Of a DNA stretch of 24,553 bases, positions 1 to 9,200 are shown piece after piece; positions within the stretch are counted from its first letter, which is position 1; each line of letters begins with the position of its first letter. The notes under the pieces are model-generated. The model was not told the origin of the DNA. It worked only from the letters and a program-made list of their open reading frames with translations, and did not search any database. The DNA is from CAYZXA01 sp964482335. Its GTDB lineage: Bacteria > Patescibacteriota > Minisyncoccia > Minisyncoccales > MHMH01. The DNA lies in contig CAYZXA010000005.1 of NCBI GenBank assembly GCA_964482335.1, positions 1 to 24,553 on the forward strand, given 5' to 3'. The position numbers were made by a program, and so were the translations under genes.

Positions 1-1
1 G

Positions 2-505
2 GATGATTATATTGATTGCGGGAATAATAGTAGTTTACAGTTTGGAACAGGGGATTTTACGATTGGATATTGGGGGAAAAGAATATCTGCTGTTGGAACT
101 ACAGAATGGGCAATAACAAGAAGTCCTTATCCTGGCGATACTGATGGTTGGAGGTTTGGTTTGAATACTTCTAATCAACTATATTTCAGAGACTTAGAAG
201 GTGGTGTAGATATACTAAGCTCAGGCACTATTACTCAAAATCAGTGGGAGCACATTGTAGCTATAAGAAGTGGAACCATTGTAACACTATATCTTAATGG
301 TGTAGCAGATGGAACAGATACTGTATCAACTGATTTTGACGATACTCATAGAGTTATTATTGCTGCAACCCCAAACGCTGCTTATAATGTTTTTTATGAT
401 ACTTGGACTGGAATCATTGACGATATCAGGATTTACAACTACGCCAGGACACCAGAACAGATCAGGCAAGACTATAATGCAGGTTTCAGTACCTACTTTA
501 AGTAA
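2..505 (+). CDS. LamG-domain surface protein, C-terminal fragment
   Basis: The reading frame is open from the window edge to a TAA at 503-505, so only the last 167 residues are present. They read as one LamG/concanavalin-A-like jelly-roll domain. An early SSLQFGTGDFTI segment is followed by a WEHIVA strand, a LYLNGV strand and the closing strand GIIDDIRIYNYARTPEQIRQDY, which is the usual end of this fold. The family binds carbohydrate or mediates adhesion outside the cell. In CPR genomes such domains usually sit at the C-terminus of large surface proteins (general knowledge; the N-terminal part is not in the window). It is followed by a separate promoter and a ligase-like gene that could also act on the cell surface. 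The exact ligand cannot be predicted. Confidence 0.75.
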   Translation, partial: DDYIDCGNNSSLQFGTGDFTIGYWGKRISAVGTTEWAITRSPYPGDTDGWRFGLNTSNQLYFRDLEGGVDILSSGTITQNQWEHIVAIRSGTIVTLYLNGVADGTDTVSTDFDDTHRVIIAATPNAAYNVFYDTWTGIIDDIRIYNYARTPEQIRQDYNAGFSTYFK

Positions 506-531
506 CCCTTAAGTTTTCCACATTCTGTGGA

Positions 532-560
532 TTGCCTCTTCATTGTTTTGCTTGTATAAT
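532..560 (+). promoter_or_regulatory. Promoter for the O-antigen-ligase-like gene
   Basis: A -35 element TTGCCT (532-537) and a perfect -10 element TATAAT (555-560) are separated by 17 bp. Transcription would start near 567, giving a leader of about 64 nt to the ATG at 631. A second TATAAT lies at 569-574 but lacks a convincing -35. A short inverted repeat (TCCACA-TTC-TGTGGA, 517-531) abuts the -35. It could be a weak terminator for the LamG gene or an operator. Confidence 0.6.
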
Positions 561-610
561 ATAAATAGTATAATGAATAATTAATAACCTTCCATTTACC
601 TTCTTTGAGG

Positions 611-630
611 AGGTTTTGGGAGAAAAACCT
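611..630 (+). promoter_or_regulatory. Start-site hairpin with Shine-Dalgarno in the loop
   Basis: AGGTTTT (611-617) is exactly complementary to AAAACCT (624-630), leaving the six-base loop GGGAGA (618-623). GGGAG is 8 nt from the ATG at 631, so this ribosome-binding site decides that start over the TTG at 616. An AGGAGG at 608-613 is too far from ATG 631 and too close to TTG 616. Pairing within the RNA would display the SD in a loop directly before the start codon. Confidence 0.5.
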
Positions 631-2907
631 ATGCAAAATGTCTTAAACCGTATCGTCAAAATAAGTATTTATTTATTAGTATTTTTATTACCCCTTTTCT
701 TTTTACCTGTTTCTTTTGAATCCTTTGAATTCAACAAGCAGTATCTGTTGTTTTTCTTGGTGTCTTTAGCCTTCTTTGCCTGGCTAGCTAAGATGGTCTT
801 AGTTGATAAAAAGATCCGCTTTAGATGGACGCCTCTTGCCTTTTTTGTTTTAGCCTTTTTAATTGTAGCCATCCTTTCTACTGTTTTCTCAGTAGATAAA
901 AGCTCAAGCTTGTTTGGATTTTACGGTAGGTTTTCAAACGGCCTTATTGGTTTGCTTAGCTTGGGAGCTTTGTATTTTCTGATTACCAACAATATTAGAA
1001 TCAGATCTCAAGTTTCAACTCCAGGTTTAGAGCAAGAAGGAGAAGTTGATGACAGGCCTTTAAGTACTTCAGGCATTCTGACAACCTTTTTCTGGTCAAG
1101 CTCTCTTGTTGTTTTAGCAAGTTATTTTTCAATTTTTGGAGTTTGGGCAAAAATTAATAATCTCTTATCATTACCTCAAGTCATGCTTCAGAGAACCTTC
1201 AGTCCGGTGGCTGGCTCTTTGGAGGGGTTAAGTATATTTTTGGCAGTGGTAGCTGTATTTTTGGCAGGACTGATGATGGGTCAGAAAGTTAGATCAAGAC
1301 TCATTGGTTTGATTCGTTGGATATTGTTCATTGCCACTTTGGTTTTATTGATAATAATAGACTTTACGCCAGCCTGGCTGATAATTTTAGTCAGCTTAAT
1401 CTTGTTTGTTATTTTCAGCCTATGGAGAAGGCTTTTCCGGGAAAACGTTAATCGTCTCTTAATTCCCATTTTCTTGATAATAGTTGCTGCAGTCTGTATT
1501 TTCTTCCAGCCTACCAGAGCAATCTTTGGACCAGATTCTCAAATAGCTAATTTACCGGAAGAACAAGTTTTAAACCAGCGAACCTCTTGGTCAATTGGAT
1601 ACAAGTCAGCGACTGATGATGTTAAGTCAGGATTTTTAGGTTCAGGTTTAGGAACTTTTCATTATGATTTTACCAATCAAAAACCAATAGAGGTTAACCA
1701 GACTTGGCTTTGGCAGATTAGGTTTGATAGAGCAGGCTCCTATTTAGCTGAAACTTTAGGAACTATGGGATTTTTAGGAATCCTTGCTTATTCGGGAATT
1801 ATTGGCATGTTTTTATTGATCTCCTACTTTTTGCTGCGAACTTCCAGATTTCAGTTGCCAATTCTTTTAACTTTGACCTTGTTGGTAGGACAGATCTTCT
1901 ATTATCAAAATACTACTTTAGCCTTTTTGTTCTGGCTAGCTTTAGGGCTTTCTGTGGTTTCCTGGCAAAAGCCCCTTCGAGAAAAAGTTATTTCTTTTAA
2001 GGAGTTTCCCGAACTCAGCTTGGTCTTTTCTACCATAGTCATTATTTTAGGCGTGGCCCTTTTGGCACTCTTTTTCTTTGGCAGTCAATTCTATTTAGCA
2101 AATACAAATTATGCTAAGGCTCAAAGAATGGAATTGGGGCCAGAAAGAGTCAATGTTTTGGTGAATGCAGCCAGACTAGATCCCAGTGTTCCTCGTTACA
2201 GAATTGCTTTGGCCAGAGCCTATATGACAGAAGCTTTATCGGAAATGGCCAAACCTCAAGAACAACAAGACGCTACCAGACTAGCTAATATTGTAGCAGA
2301 GTCAATTAACCAGGCGGGCATAGCTACTGATTTGGGGCCAAACCAAGTAGCTACTTGGGAAACTAGAGGTATGATTTATCGTGAGATAAGGGCAGTGGCA
2401 ACTGGAGCTGCAGAATGGGGGGTAAGATCCTTTGAGCAGGCCATCAGCTTGGAGCCGACAAACCCTGTGCTTTACACTGAATTAGGCAAATTATATCTAG
2501 CTTTAGGCGAAGAGCAAAAAGCCAGAGAAGAGTTTGATAGAGCTCTTGAGCAAAAGCCAGACTATATTGATGTTTTGATTCAGATAGCTTTAATGTCAGA
2601 AAGAGAAGCTAATATTCCAGAAGCTGTAAGCAAGATGGAGGATTTAGCTGGAGCTTATCCCTTGGTTCCTGAAGTTTTATTTCAGCTAGGCCGCCTTTAC
2701 TTCAATAACAACCAAATAGAGGAGGCAATTACTCAGTTTAAGAGAGTCTTGATTTTATCACCTAACCATTCCAATGCTCACTATTCTTTGGCTTTAACTT
2801 ATGTTGCTCAAGGAGAAAAAGATTTGGCAATTCAGGAGTTTGAGAAGGTTTTGGAATTAAATCCTGGCAGCCAGGACGTTATTGATAAGTTAGAACAACT
2901 GAGATAG
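631..2907 (+). CDS. O-antigen ligase-like membrane protein with C-terminal TPR repeats
   Basis: A 758-residue protein. The first about 500 residues are dominated by hydrophobic membrane segments (from KISIYLLVFLLPLFFL onwards). They include the region WLWQIRFDRAGSYLAETLGTMGFLGILAYSG spread over about 1690-1800, typical of the Wzy_C/O-antigen ligase fold, where a periplasmic loop with Arg/His precedes an E-x-G-x-x-G membrane helix. The last about 190 residues form TPR repeats (AISLEPTNPVLYTELGKLY, ALEQKPDYIDVLIQIA, QLGRLYFNNNQIEEAI, ALTYVAQGEKDLAI). The family joins or polymerises lipid-linked glycans on the outer side of the membrane. Ligase+TPR fusions are common in CPR and may act in S-layer or pilin glycosylation instead of LPS, which CPR are thought to lack. 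The start is ATG 631 with GGGAG; TTG 616 is an alternative. The substrate is unknown. Confidence 0.75.
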   Translation: MQNVLNRIVKISIYLLVFLLPLFFLPVSFESFEFNKQYLLFFLVSLAFFAWLAKMVLVDKKIRFRWTPLAFFVLAFLIVAILSTVFSVDKSSSLFGFYGRFSNGLIGLLSLGALYFLITNNIRIRSQVSTPGLEQEGEVDDRPLSTSGILTTFFWSSSLVVLASYFSIFGVWAKINNLLSLPQVMLQRTFSPVAGSLEGLSIFLAVVAVFLAGLMMGQKVRSRLIGLIRWILFIATLVLLIIIDFTPAWLIILVSLILFVIFSLWRRLFRENVNRLLIPIFLIIVAAVCIFFQPTRAIFGPDSQIANLPEEQVLNQRTSWSIGYKSATDDVKSGFLGSGLGTFHYDFTNQKPIEVNQTWLWQIRFDRAGSYLAETLGTMGFLGILAYSGIIGMFLLISYFLLRTSRFQLPILLTLTLLVGQIFYYQNTTLAFLFWLALGLSVVSWQKPLREKVISFKEFPELSLVFSTIVIILGVALLALFFFGSQFYLANTNYAKAQRMELGPERVNVLVNAARLDPSVPRYRIALARAYMTEALSEMAKPQEQQDATRLANIVAESINQAGIATDLGPNQVATWETRGMIYREIRAVATGAAEWGVRSFEQAISLEPTNPVLYTELGKLYLALGEEQKAREEFDRALEQKPDYIDVLIQIALMSEREANIPEAVSKMEDLAGAYPLVPEVLFQLGRLYFNNNQIEEAITQFKRVLILSPNHSNAHYSLALTYVAQGEKDLAIQEFEKVLELNPGSQDVIDKLEQLR

Positions 2908-2917
2908 GGAACGCCTC

Positions 2918-2945
2918 TTGACAAAATATAGAGGACGTATATAAT
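2918..2945 (+). promoter_or_regulatory. Near-consensus promoter of rpoB-rpoC
   Basis: TTGACA (2918-2923) and TATAAT (2940-2945) match the bacterial housekeeping sigma consensus at every position, with a 16-bp spacer. Initiation near 2952 would give a leader of about 118 nt before the rpoB ATG at 3070. It lies only 10 bp after the stop of the preceding gene, so rpoBC is transcribed independently of it. Confidence 0.8.
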
Positions 2946-3029
2946 CAAATTATCCGCAATTTTATATATTGTAACCAAGTTTTAGATACTTGATTTTTTC
3001 TTTCTATTAAAAAACTAAATAAACTTTCC

Positions 3030-3069
3030 ACCTAAAAATATCGGCTTAGGGTATTTTTAGGTTCTTTTT
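3030..3069 (+). promoter_or_regulatory. Terminator-like leader hairpin abutting the rpoB start codon
   Basis: ACCTAAAAATA (3030-3040) pairs perfectly over 11 bp with TATTTTTAGGT (3052-3062), around an 11-nt loop. It is followed by TCTTTTT, which runs directly into the ATG at 3070. The only SD-like bases, AGG (3059-3061, 8 nt from the ATG), are in the 3' arm. The structure could attenuate transcription or hide the ribosome-binding site. A weaker hairpin plus six T (CAAGT/ACTTG, 2976-2992) lies upstream in the same leader. Function is inferred from structure only. Confidence 0.55.
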
Positions 3070-6000
3070 ATGTCAATAAGAACAAAATATTTTGGCAAGT
3101 CAAAAGTTTCTCTTCGTTTGCCTTACCTTTTGAAGATTCAAAAAGACTCCTGGGAAAGATTTTGGGAAAAAGACCTCAAAGAACTTTTTTCTGAGACATC
3201 GCCAATCAGAGACTATACTGGCAAAGAGTTAGAGCTCTGGTTTTTGGATTACAAGCTAGACAAGCGAAAGTATAAAACTGATTTAGAAGCTAAACAAAAC
3301 CATGACTCTTTTGAGACCGCTTTGAGGGTTAAAGCCAAGCTGGTTAATCTTAAGACGAAAGAGATTAAGGAACAGGAGGTCTTTTTAGCTGATTTTCCCT
3401 TAATGACAGAAAGGGGGACTTTTATCGTTAATGGAGTAGAAAGAGCAACTATCTGTCAGCTCATTCGCTCACCAGGTGCTTTTATTACCGCTAAAGCTAC
3501 AAGCGGCAAGAATTATTTTGGTGCCAAGATTATTCCCAATAGGGGAGCCTGGCTGGAATTTGAATCAGAACCGTCTGGCTTTATTGGCATAAAGATTGAC
3601 AGAAAGAGGAAGGTAGCTGCTACCACCCTATTGCGCGCTTTTGGCGTTGAGAAGTTTGACGATGACCTTAAAGCAACGCTGGAGAAAGACCCCACTCACA
3701 ATCAAGCTGAAGCTGCGGTTGAGGTTTACCGCAGATTGAGGCCGGGCGATTTAGCTACTCCAGACAGCGCTTCAGAGTTAATTAATAATATGTTTTTCAA
3801 TTTTGAGAGGTATGACCTGTCTAAGGTGGGCCGTTGGAAAACCTGGCAGAGATTACCGGCTCTTAAACCTAAGAAAGAAAGCGAAGAGGTTAAAATTAAA
3901 GACAGAGTTCTAAAGCCAGAAGATATCATTGAAGTTTTAAGAGAGATTATTAAGCTGAACAAGACACCCAATGCCAGACCCGATGAAATTGACCACTTGG
4001 GCAACCGAAGGGTCAGAACTTTGGCCGAGCTTTTACAGAACAGAATGAGGGTTGGTTTAATGAGAATGGAAAGAATTATTAAAGACAGAATGTCTACTTT
4101 GGATGTCTATACTTTAACGCCTGGCCAGTTGATTAACCCAAGACCAGTTATGGCTATTGTTAAGGAATTCTTTGCTTCTTCCCAGATGTCTCAGTTTATG
4201 GACAATGAAAATCCTTTGGCTGAGTTAGAGCACAAAAGAAGACTGTCAGCAACGGGACCTGGCGGTTTAACCCGTGAAAGGGCTGGGTTTGAAGTGAGAG
4301 ACGTTCAGCCTTCTCACTATGGCAGAATTTGTCCAATTCAGACTCCTGAAGGGCCAAATATTGGACTTGTCGGTCATTTGGCAGGATATGCTACCATCAA
4401 TCCTTACGGCTTTATTGAGACTCCATATTTTAAAGTAGACAAAGGTAGAGTTACTAAGGAAGTGCATTATTTTTCAGCTTACGAGGAAGAAAAATACAAT
4501 ATTGCTCAGGGCGGAACGCCGATTAATGATAAAAACAGGATTATTCCTGATAAGGTAGAGGTTAGAGCAAAAGGCGAGCCAGTCGTTGTTGATAAACTCA
4601 GTGTTGATTTTATTGATGTTTCTTCAGAGCAATTCATTTCTTTAGGTACGTCTTGCATTCCTTTCTTAAGGAATGACGATGCTAACCGAGCCTTGATGGG
4701 CTCTAATATGCAGCGTCAATCAGTGCCTTTAATCAAGCCAGAAGTTCCTTTAGTTTTGGCTGGACCGGAAGAGAGGGTAGCCAAGGATTCTGGACAGGAA
4801 ATCATGGCTGAAGAAGCAGGCACAGTTACTGAGGTTGATGCAGAACACGTCAAGGTCAGGAGTCATAATTATCCTTTGAACACTTTTATTAGGACTAACC
4901 AATACACTTGCTTTCATCAGCGGCCAAAGGTTGAGAAAGGCCAGAAAGTGAAAAAGGGAGATATCTTAGCTGATGGCGGGGCTATCAGTAATGGATATCT
5001 TTCTTTGGGCTGCAATATTTTAATAGCTTTTATGCCTTTCCGGGGAGGCAACTTTGAAGACGCTATTATCATCTCAGAGAAAGTAGTCAGGAATGATGTT
5101 TTTAGTTCAATTCACATTGAGAATTTCTCTTGCGATGTCAGAGAAACCAAATTAGGCCCCGAACAGACAACTTCCGACATTCCCAATGTTGGTGAAGAAA
5201 AATTAAAAGACCTGGATGAAGAAGGCATTGTCAGGGTTGGCGCTGAAGTCGGACCCAATGATATCTTGGTTGGTAAAATCTCACCTAAAGGAGAGCAGGA
5301 CTTAACTGCTGAAGAGAGATTGCTCAGAGCTATTTTTGGAGAGAAAGCAAGAGAAGTCAAAGATTCCTCTCTTTTAATGCAGCATGGCAAAAAGGGCAGA
5401 GTGGTTGGGGTTAAAGTCTTTGAGAGAGAACAGGGGCACAAATTAGAACCAGGCATTATTAAGAGAGTTCAAGTGGAGGTAGCTCAATTAAGGAGCGTTA
5501 TGGCAGGCGACAAGTTGGCAGGAAGACACGGCAATAAAGGAGTTGTCTCCAAGATTTTGCCAGACGAAGAAATGCCATTTATGGCTGACGGCACACCTGT
5601 AGACATTATTATGAATCCTTTATCTGTTGCCTCGCGTATGAACATCGGACAGATATTGGAAACTCATTTAGGCTGGGCTGCCAAGAAATTAGGTTATCAT
5701 GCTGTCTCTCCTGCTTTATCAGGTGCAACCGAGGAAGATATAAAAGCAGAGCTAAGAGAAGCCGGCTTGCCAGAAGATGGTAAAATAGTTTTATATGACG
5801 GTAGAACCGGTTTGCCTTTCATGGAAAAGATTACTGTTGGTTATGTATATATGATGAAGCTGATTCATATGGTCGAAGATAAAATTCATATGCGCTCCAT
5901 TGGTCCTTATTCTTTAATTACCCAACAGCCTTTGGGGGGCAAGGCGCAGTTCGGCGGACAAAGATTTGGCGAAATGGAAGTTTGGGCTTTGGAAGGTTAC

Positions 6001-6192
6001 GGTGCTGCCCATACCTTACAGGAGATGCTGACCATTAAGTCAGACGATGTGCCAGGCAGAGCTGCTACCTATGAAGCAATCTTGAAAGGAGAAAAAATCA
6101 AGAATCCAGGCGTACCCGCTTCATTTAATCTTTTAGTCAACGAGTTGAAATCCTTAGGTTTAAACGTTGAAGTTAAAGAAAAACCAAAATAA
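3070..6192 (+). CDS. rpoB: DNA-directed RNA polymerase subunit beta
   Basis: Catalytic beta subunit of RNA polymerase, 1040 residues. This is shorter than in most bacteria (B. subtilis about 1193, E. coli 1342) and typical of CPR, which lack the lineage insertions and the long C-terminal tail. Clear landmarks are the N-terminal LPYLLKIQKDSWERF, the rifampicin region SQFMDNENPLAELEHKRRLS, the strands GPGGLTRERAGFEVRD and ICPIQTPEGPNIGL, the active-site segment GDKLAGRHGNKGVVSKI, and the C-terminal block QQPLGGKAQFGGQRFGEMEV. In the rifampicin pocket, positions equivalent to E. coli Q513, D516, H526, R529 and S531 are kept. S522 is Ala and L533 is Thr, so drug response cannot be assumed. The start is ATG 3070, directly after a hairpin and T-tract. 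rpoC follows after 10 nt. Confidence 0.97.
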   Translation: MSIRTKYFGKSKVSLRLPYLLKIQKDSWERFWEKDLKELFSETSPIRDYTGKELELWFLDYKLDKRKYKTDLEAKQNHDSFETALRVKAKLVNLKTKEIKEQEVFLADFPLMTERGTFIVNGVERATICQLIRSPGAFITAKATSGKNYFGAKIIPNRGAWLEFESEPSGFIGIKIDRKRKVAATTLLRAFGVEKFDDDLKATLEKDPTHNQAEAAVEVYRRLRPGDLATPDSASELINNMFFNFERYDLSKVGRWKTWQRLPALKPKKESEEVKIKDRVLKPEDIIEVLREIIKLNKTPNARPDEIDHLGNRRVRTLAELLQNRMRVGLMRMERIIKDRMSTLDVYTLTPGQLINPRPVMAIVKEFFASSQMSQFMDNENPLAELEHKRRLSATGPGGLTRERAGFEVRDVQPSHYGRICPIQTPEGPNIGLVGHLAGYATINPYGFIETPYFKVDKGRVTKEVHYFSAYEEEKYNIAQGGTPINDKNRIIPDKVEVRAKGEPVVVDKLSVDFIDVSSEQFISLGTSCIPFLRNDDANRALMGSNMQRQSVPLIKPEVPLVLAGPEERVAKDSGQEIMAEEAGTVTEVDAEHVKVRSHNYPLNTFIRTNQYTCFHQRPKVEKGQKVKKGDILADGGAISNGYLSLGCNILIAFMPFRGGNFEDAIIISEKVVRNDVFSSIHIENFSCDVRETKLGPEQTTSDIPNVGEEKLKDLDEEGIVRVGAEVGPNDILVGKISPKGEQDLTAEERLLRAIFGEKAREVKDSSLLMQHGKKGRVVGVKVFEREQGHKLEPGIIKRVQVEVAQLRSVMAGDKLAGRHGNKGVVSKILPDEEMPFMADGTPVDIIMNPLSVASRMNIGQILETHLGWAAKKLGYHAVSPALSGATEEDIKAELREAGLPEDGKIVLYDGRTGLPFMEKITVGYVYMMKLIHMVEDKIHMRSIGPYSLITQQPLGGKAQFGGQRFGEMEVWALEGYGAAHTLQEMLTIKSDDVPGRAATYEAILKGEKIKNPGVPASFNLLVNELKSLGLNVEVKEKPK

Positions 6193-6202
6193 GAAAAATA
6201 AT

Positions 6203-9200
6203 ATGAGAGTTATAGATTTAGAATCAATTAGAATAAAACTAGCTTCACCAGATGAGATTTTATCATGGTCTCATGGCGAGGTAACAAAACCAGAAACCAT
6301 CAACTACCGTACTCAAAAATCAGAGAAAGACGGNNNNNNNNNNNNNNNNNNNNNNNNNNNNNNNNNNNNNNNNNNNNNNNNNNNNNNNNNNNNNNNNNNN
6401 NNNNNNNNNNNNNNNNNNNNNNNNNNNNNNNNNGAAGGTGTAATTTACTTTGCTTCTTATATCGTTACTAAAGTATCAGATGAAGCCAGGAAAAAGGTTT
6501 TGAGTGAAATTGAGAAAGAATACAAAGGTAAAGTCAAAAGTCAAAAGTCAAAAGTCAAAAAAAATGACTTAAAAAGAGCCAGAGACAGAGCTAGAGAGGA
6601 GGTCATGTCATTAAAACCTTTGAAGATTCTTTCTGAATTGGCTTATCACAATCTGTCTTTGAAATACGGAGAGGTTTTTGAAGCAGGTACTGGTGCTGAA
6701 ACTTTAAGAAAAATATTTCATGAGACAAACTTTAAAAAGGTTTCTCAAGACTTAGCAAAGCAAGCTGAAGAATCTTCTCCGGTCCTGCGCAGGAAAACCT
6801 TGAGAAGGTTGAGGATTATTAAAGCTATGCTTAAGGCTGGCATTAGGCCGGAATGGATGTTTTTAACTGTTCTGCCTGTCTTACCGCCCGATTTAAGACC
6901 CATGGTTCAGCTAGACGGGGGCCGTTATGCTTCTTCTGACTTGAATGACCTTTACCGAAGAGTCATTAACCGTAATAATCGGCTGAAGTATCTTTTGGAG
7001 ATTGATGCTCCAGAAGTCATTGTTAGAAATGAAAAAAGAATGCTCCAGGAAGCAGTTGATGCTTTGATTGACAACGGTATGAGAAAGGGCCAGTTGACTA
7101 CGGCCACCACTGGGGGCAAGAGACTGTTGAAATCTTTGGCTGATATGTTGAAAGGTAAGCAGGGCAGATTCAGGCAGAATCTTTTAGGCAAGAGAGTTGA
7201 CTATTCAGGCAGGTCAGTCATTGTTGTCGGACCTGAATTAAGACTGCATCAGTGCGGTCTGCCCAAGAAAATGGCTTTGGAACTTTTCAAACCTTTTGTT
7301 ATTAAAAAGATATTAGAAAGAGAGTTAGCTTACAATGTCAGGGGAGCCTCCCGTTTAATTGACGATGAAACAGCTGAGGTTTGGGCTATTTTAGAAGAGA
7401 TCGTCAAAGACAAATTAGTTCTGTTAAACAGAGCACCCACATTGCATCGTTTAGGCGTTCAGGCCTTTCAGCCTGTTTTGATTGAGGGAGACGCTTTAAG
7501 TCTTCATCCTTTGGCTTGCAAGGCATTTAATGCTGATTTTGACGGTGACCAGATGGCTGTTCATGTGCCTTTGTCAGAGGAAGCTCAAAAAGAGGCTCGA
7601 GAAATTATGCTCTCTACTTTGAATTTACTCAAGCCAGCTACCGGTACTTCTATCGTTAGCCCGGTCAGGGATATTGTCCTTGGCTGTTACTGGGTTAGCA
7701 AGATTAAGCCTGAAGCACTTGGCGAAGGCAAAATATTCGGCTCTAAAAATGAAGCAATTTTAGCTTCTGATACCGGAGTCATTGATTTGCGGGCTAAGAT
7801 TAAAGTAAGGATTAAAGACAAGTTAATTGAAACAACGGTTGGCAGGATTCTTTTCAACAACTGCCTGCCCAAGGACTATCCTTTTGAGAATACTGTCATG
7901 GATTCTAAAAAGCTGGAGAAGTTAACCAGCAAAGTCATCGAACTCCATAGCAAAGAGACAGTAGAAGAAGCTTTGGATAAAATTAAGAATTTAGGATTTG
8001 AATATTCGACCATTTCTGGCATTACCTGGGGCATGGATGATTTAGTCGTGCCTCCAGAAAAAGAGGGTTTGCTCGGCCAAGCTCAAAAACAGATTGAAAC
8101 CATCGACTCTCACTATAAGAAAGGACTTTTGTCTAAAGAAGAGAAAACAGCTAAAGCTATTGAAGTTTGGCAAAAAACCAAAGCAGAGATTGAAAAACTC
8201 GTTACCAAAACTTTGCCTCCCTTGGGTCCGGTTATTGCCATCATTGAGTCAGGAGCTAGAGGTACCTGGTCTCAGGTTGTGCAGATGACTGGCATGAAGG
8301 GACTGGTGACCAATCCAGCTGGTGAGATTTTAGAACTGCCGGTCAAAGGCTCGTTTAAAGAAGGGTTTGGTGTTTTGGAATACTTTATTTCAACTCATGG
8401 GGCCAGAAAGGGAACAGCCGATACTGCCTTAAGGACTTCAGCTGCTGGTTATCTTACTCGCAGATTGGTTGATGTCAGTCATGATGTCGTTGTTTCAGGA
8501 GAAGACTGCCATGACACAGAAGGTATTACTATTTTTAAGGAAGATGCTAAGGAACTTGGTCAAAACTTCCTTTTCAAGATTGTTGGTCGTGTATCTTTAG
8601 AGAATATCAAAGGCATTTGCAAGAAAGGTGATATTATTGACTGGCAAAAAGCTGATGCTATTTTAGACTCTGATATTGAGAAAATCCAGGTTCGTTCGCC
8701 AATGAGTTGTCGGTCTCCTTCTGGTGTCTGTCAGAAGTGCTATGGTTGGGATCTTGGCAAGAATCAATTGGTTAGGCTGGGAGAGGCTGTTGGCATTATT
8801 GCTGCTCAAGCTATTGGTGAACCGGGTACTCAGCTGACCATGAGAACTTTTCACACTGGCGGAGTAGCTGAAGGCGGTGATATTACCCAGGGTTTGCCCA
8901 GGGTTGAGGAAATCTTTGAATCCAGGGTGCCCTCTGGTAAAGCAACGCTTTCCCAGGTTGATGGCAAAATTATAGAGATAACTCAGGACAGGATTATCAA
9001 AATCAAACCTAAAATTCAGGATCGCCAACAAAAAGCTAAGAAAAAGAAATCAGAAACTGTTGACTATAAGATTCCTGGCAAAAGAGCAATCTGGGTTCAA
9101 GCAGGTCAGGACGTGAAGAGAGGTCAGCAGCTTTGCGAGGGTAATTTGGATTTAAAGGAATTATTTCAAACCAGCGGCCAAGAGAAAACCCAACACTATG

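Noticed and set aside
514..531. TTTTCCACA matching the DnaA-box consensus, within an inverted repeat, as a sign of a replication origin
   Set aside because: It is a single good box; the mirrored copy has two mismatches. No dnaA, dnaN or box cluster is nearby, and one nine-base degenerate match is expected by chance. More likely a weak terminator or operator.
4180..4275. Rifampicin-resistance mutations in rpoB (Ala for S522, Thr for L533)
   Set aside because: These are likely natural lineage differences in a divergent polymerase; the main contact residues (Q513, D516, H526, R529, S531) are unchanged, so resistance cannot be inferred.
6533..6560. CRISPR-like or transposon end for the GTCAAAA repeats
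   Set aside because: There are no spacers, the units are 7 bp and contiguous, and they lie in frame within rpoC.
8663..9031. Antisense open frames inside rpoB, rpoC, ftsK and others as small genes
   Set aside because: They lie opposite strongly conserved coding sequence, have no recognisable domains or start signals, and look like by-products of codon usage.
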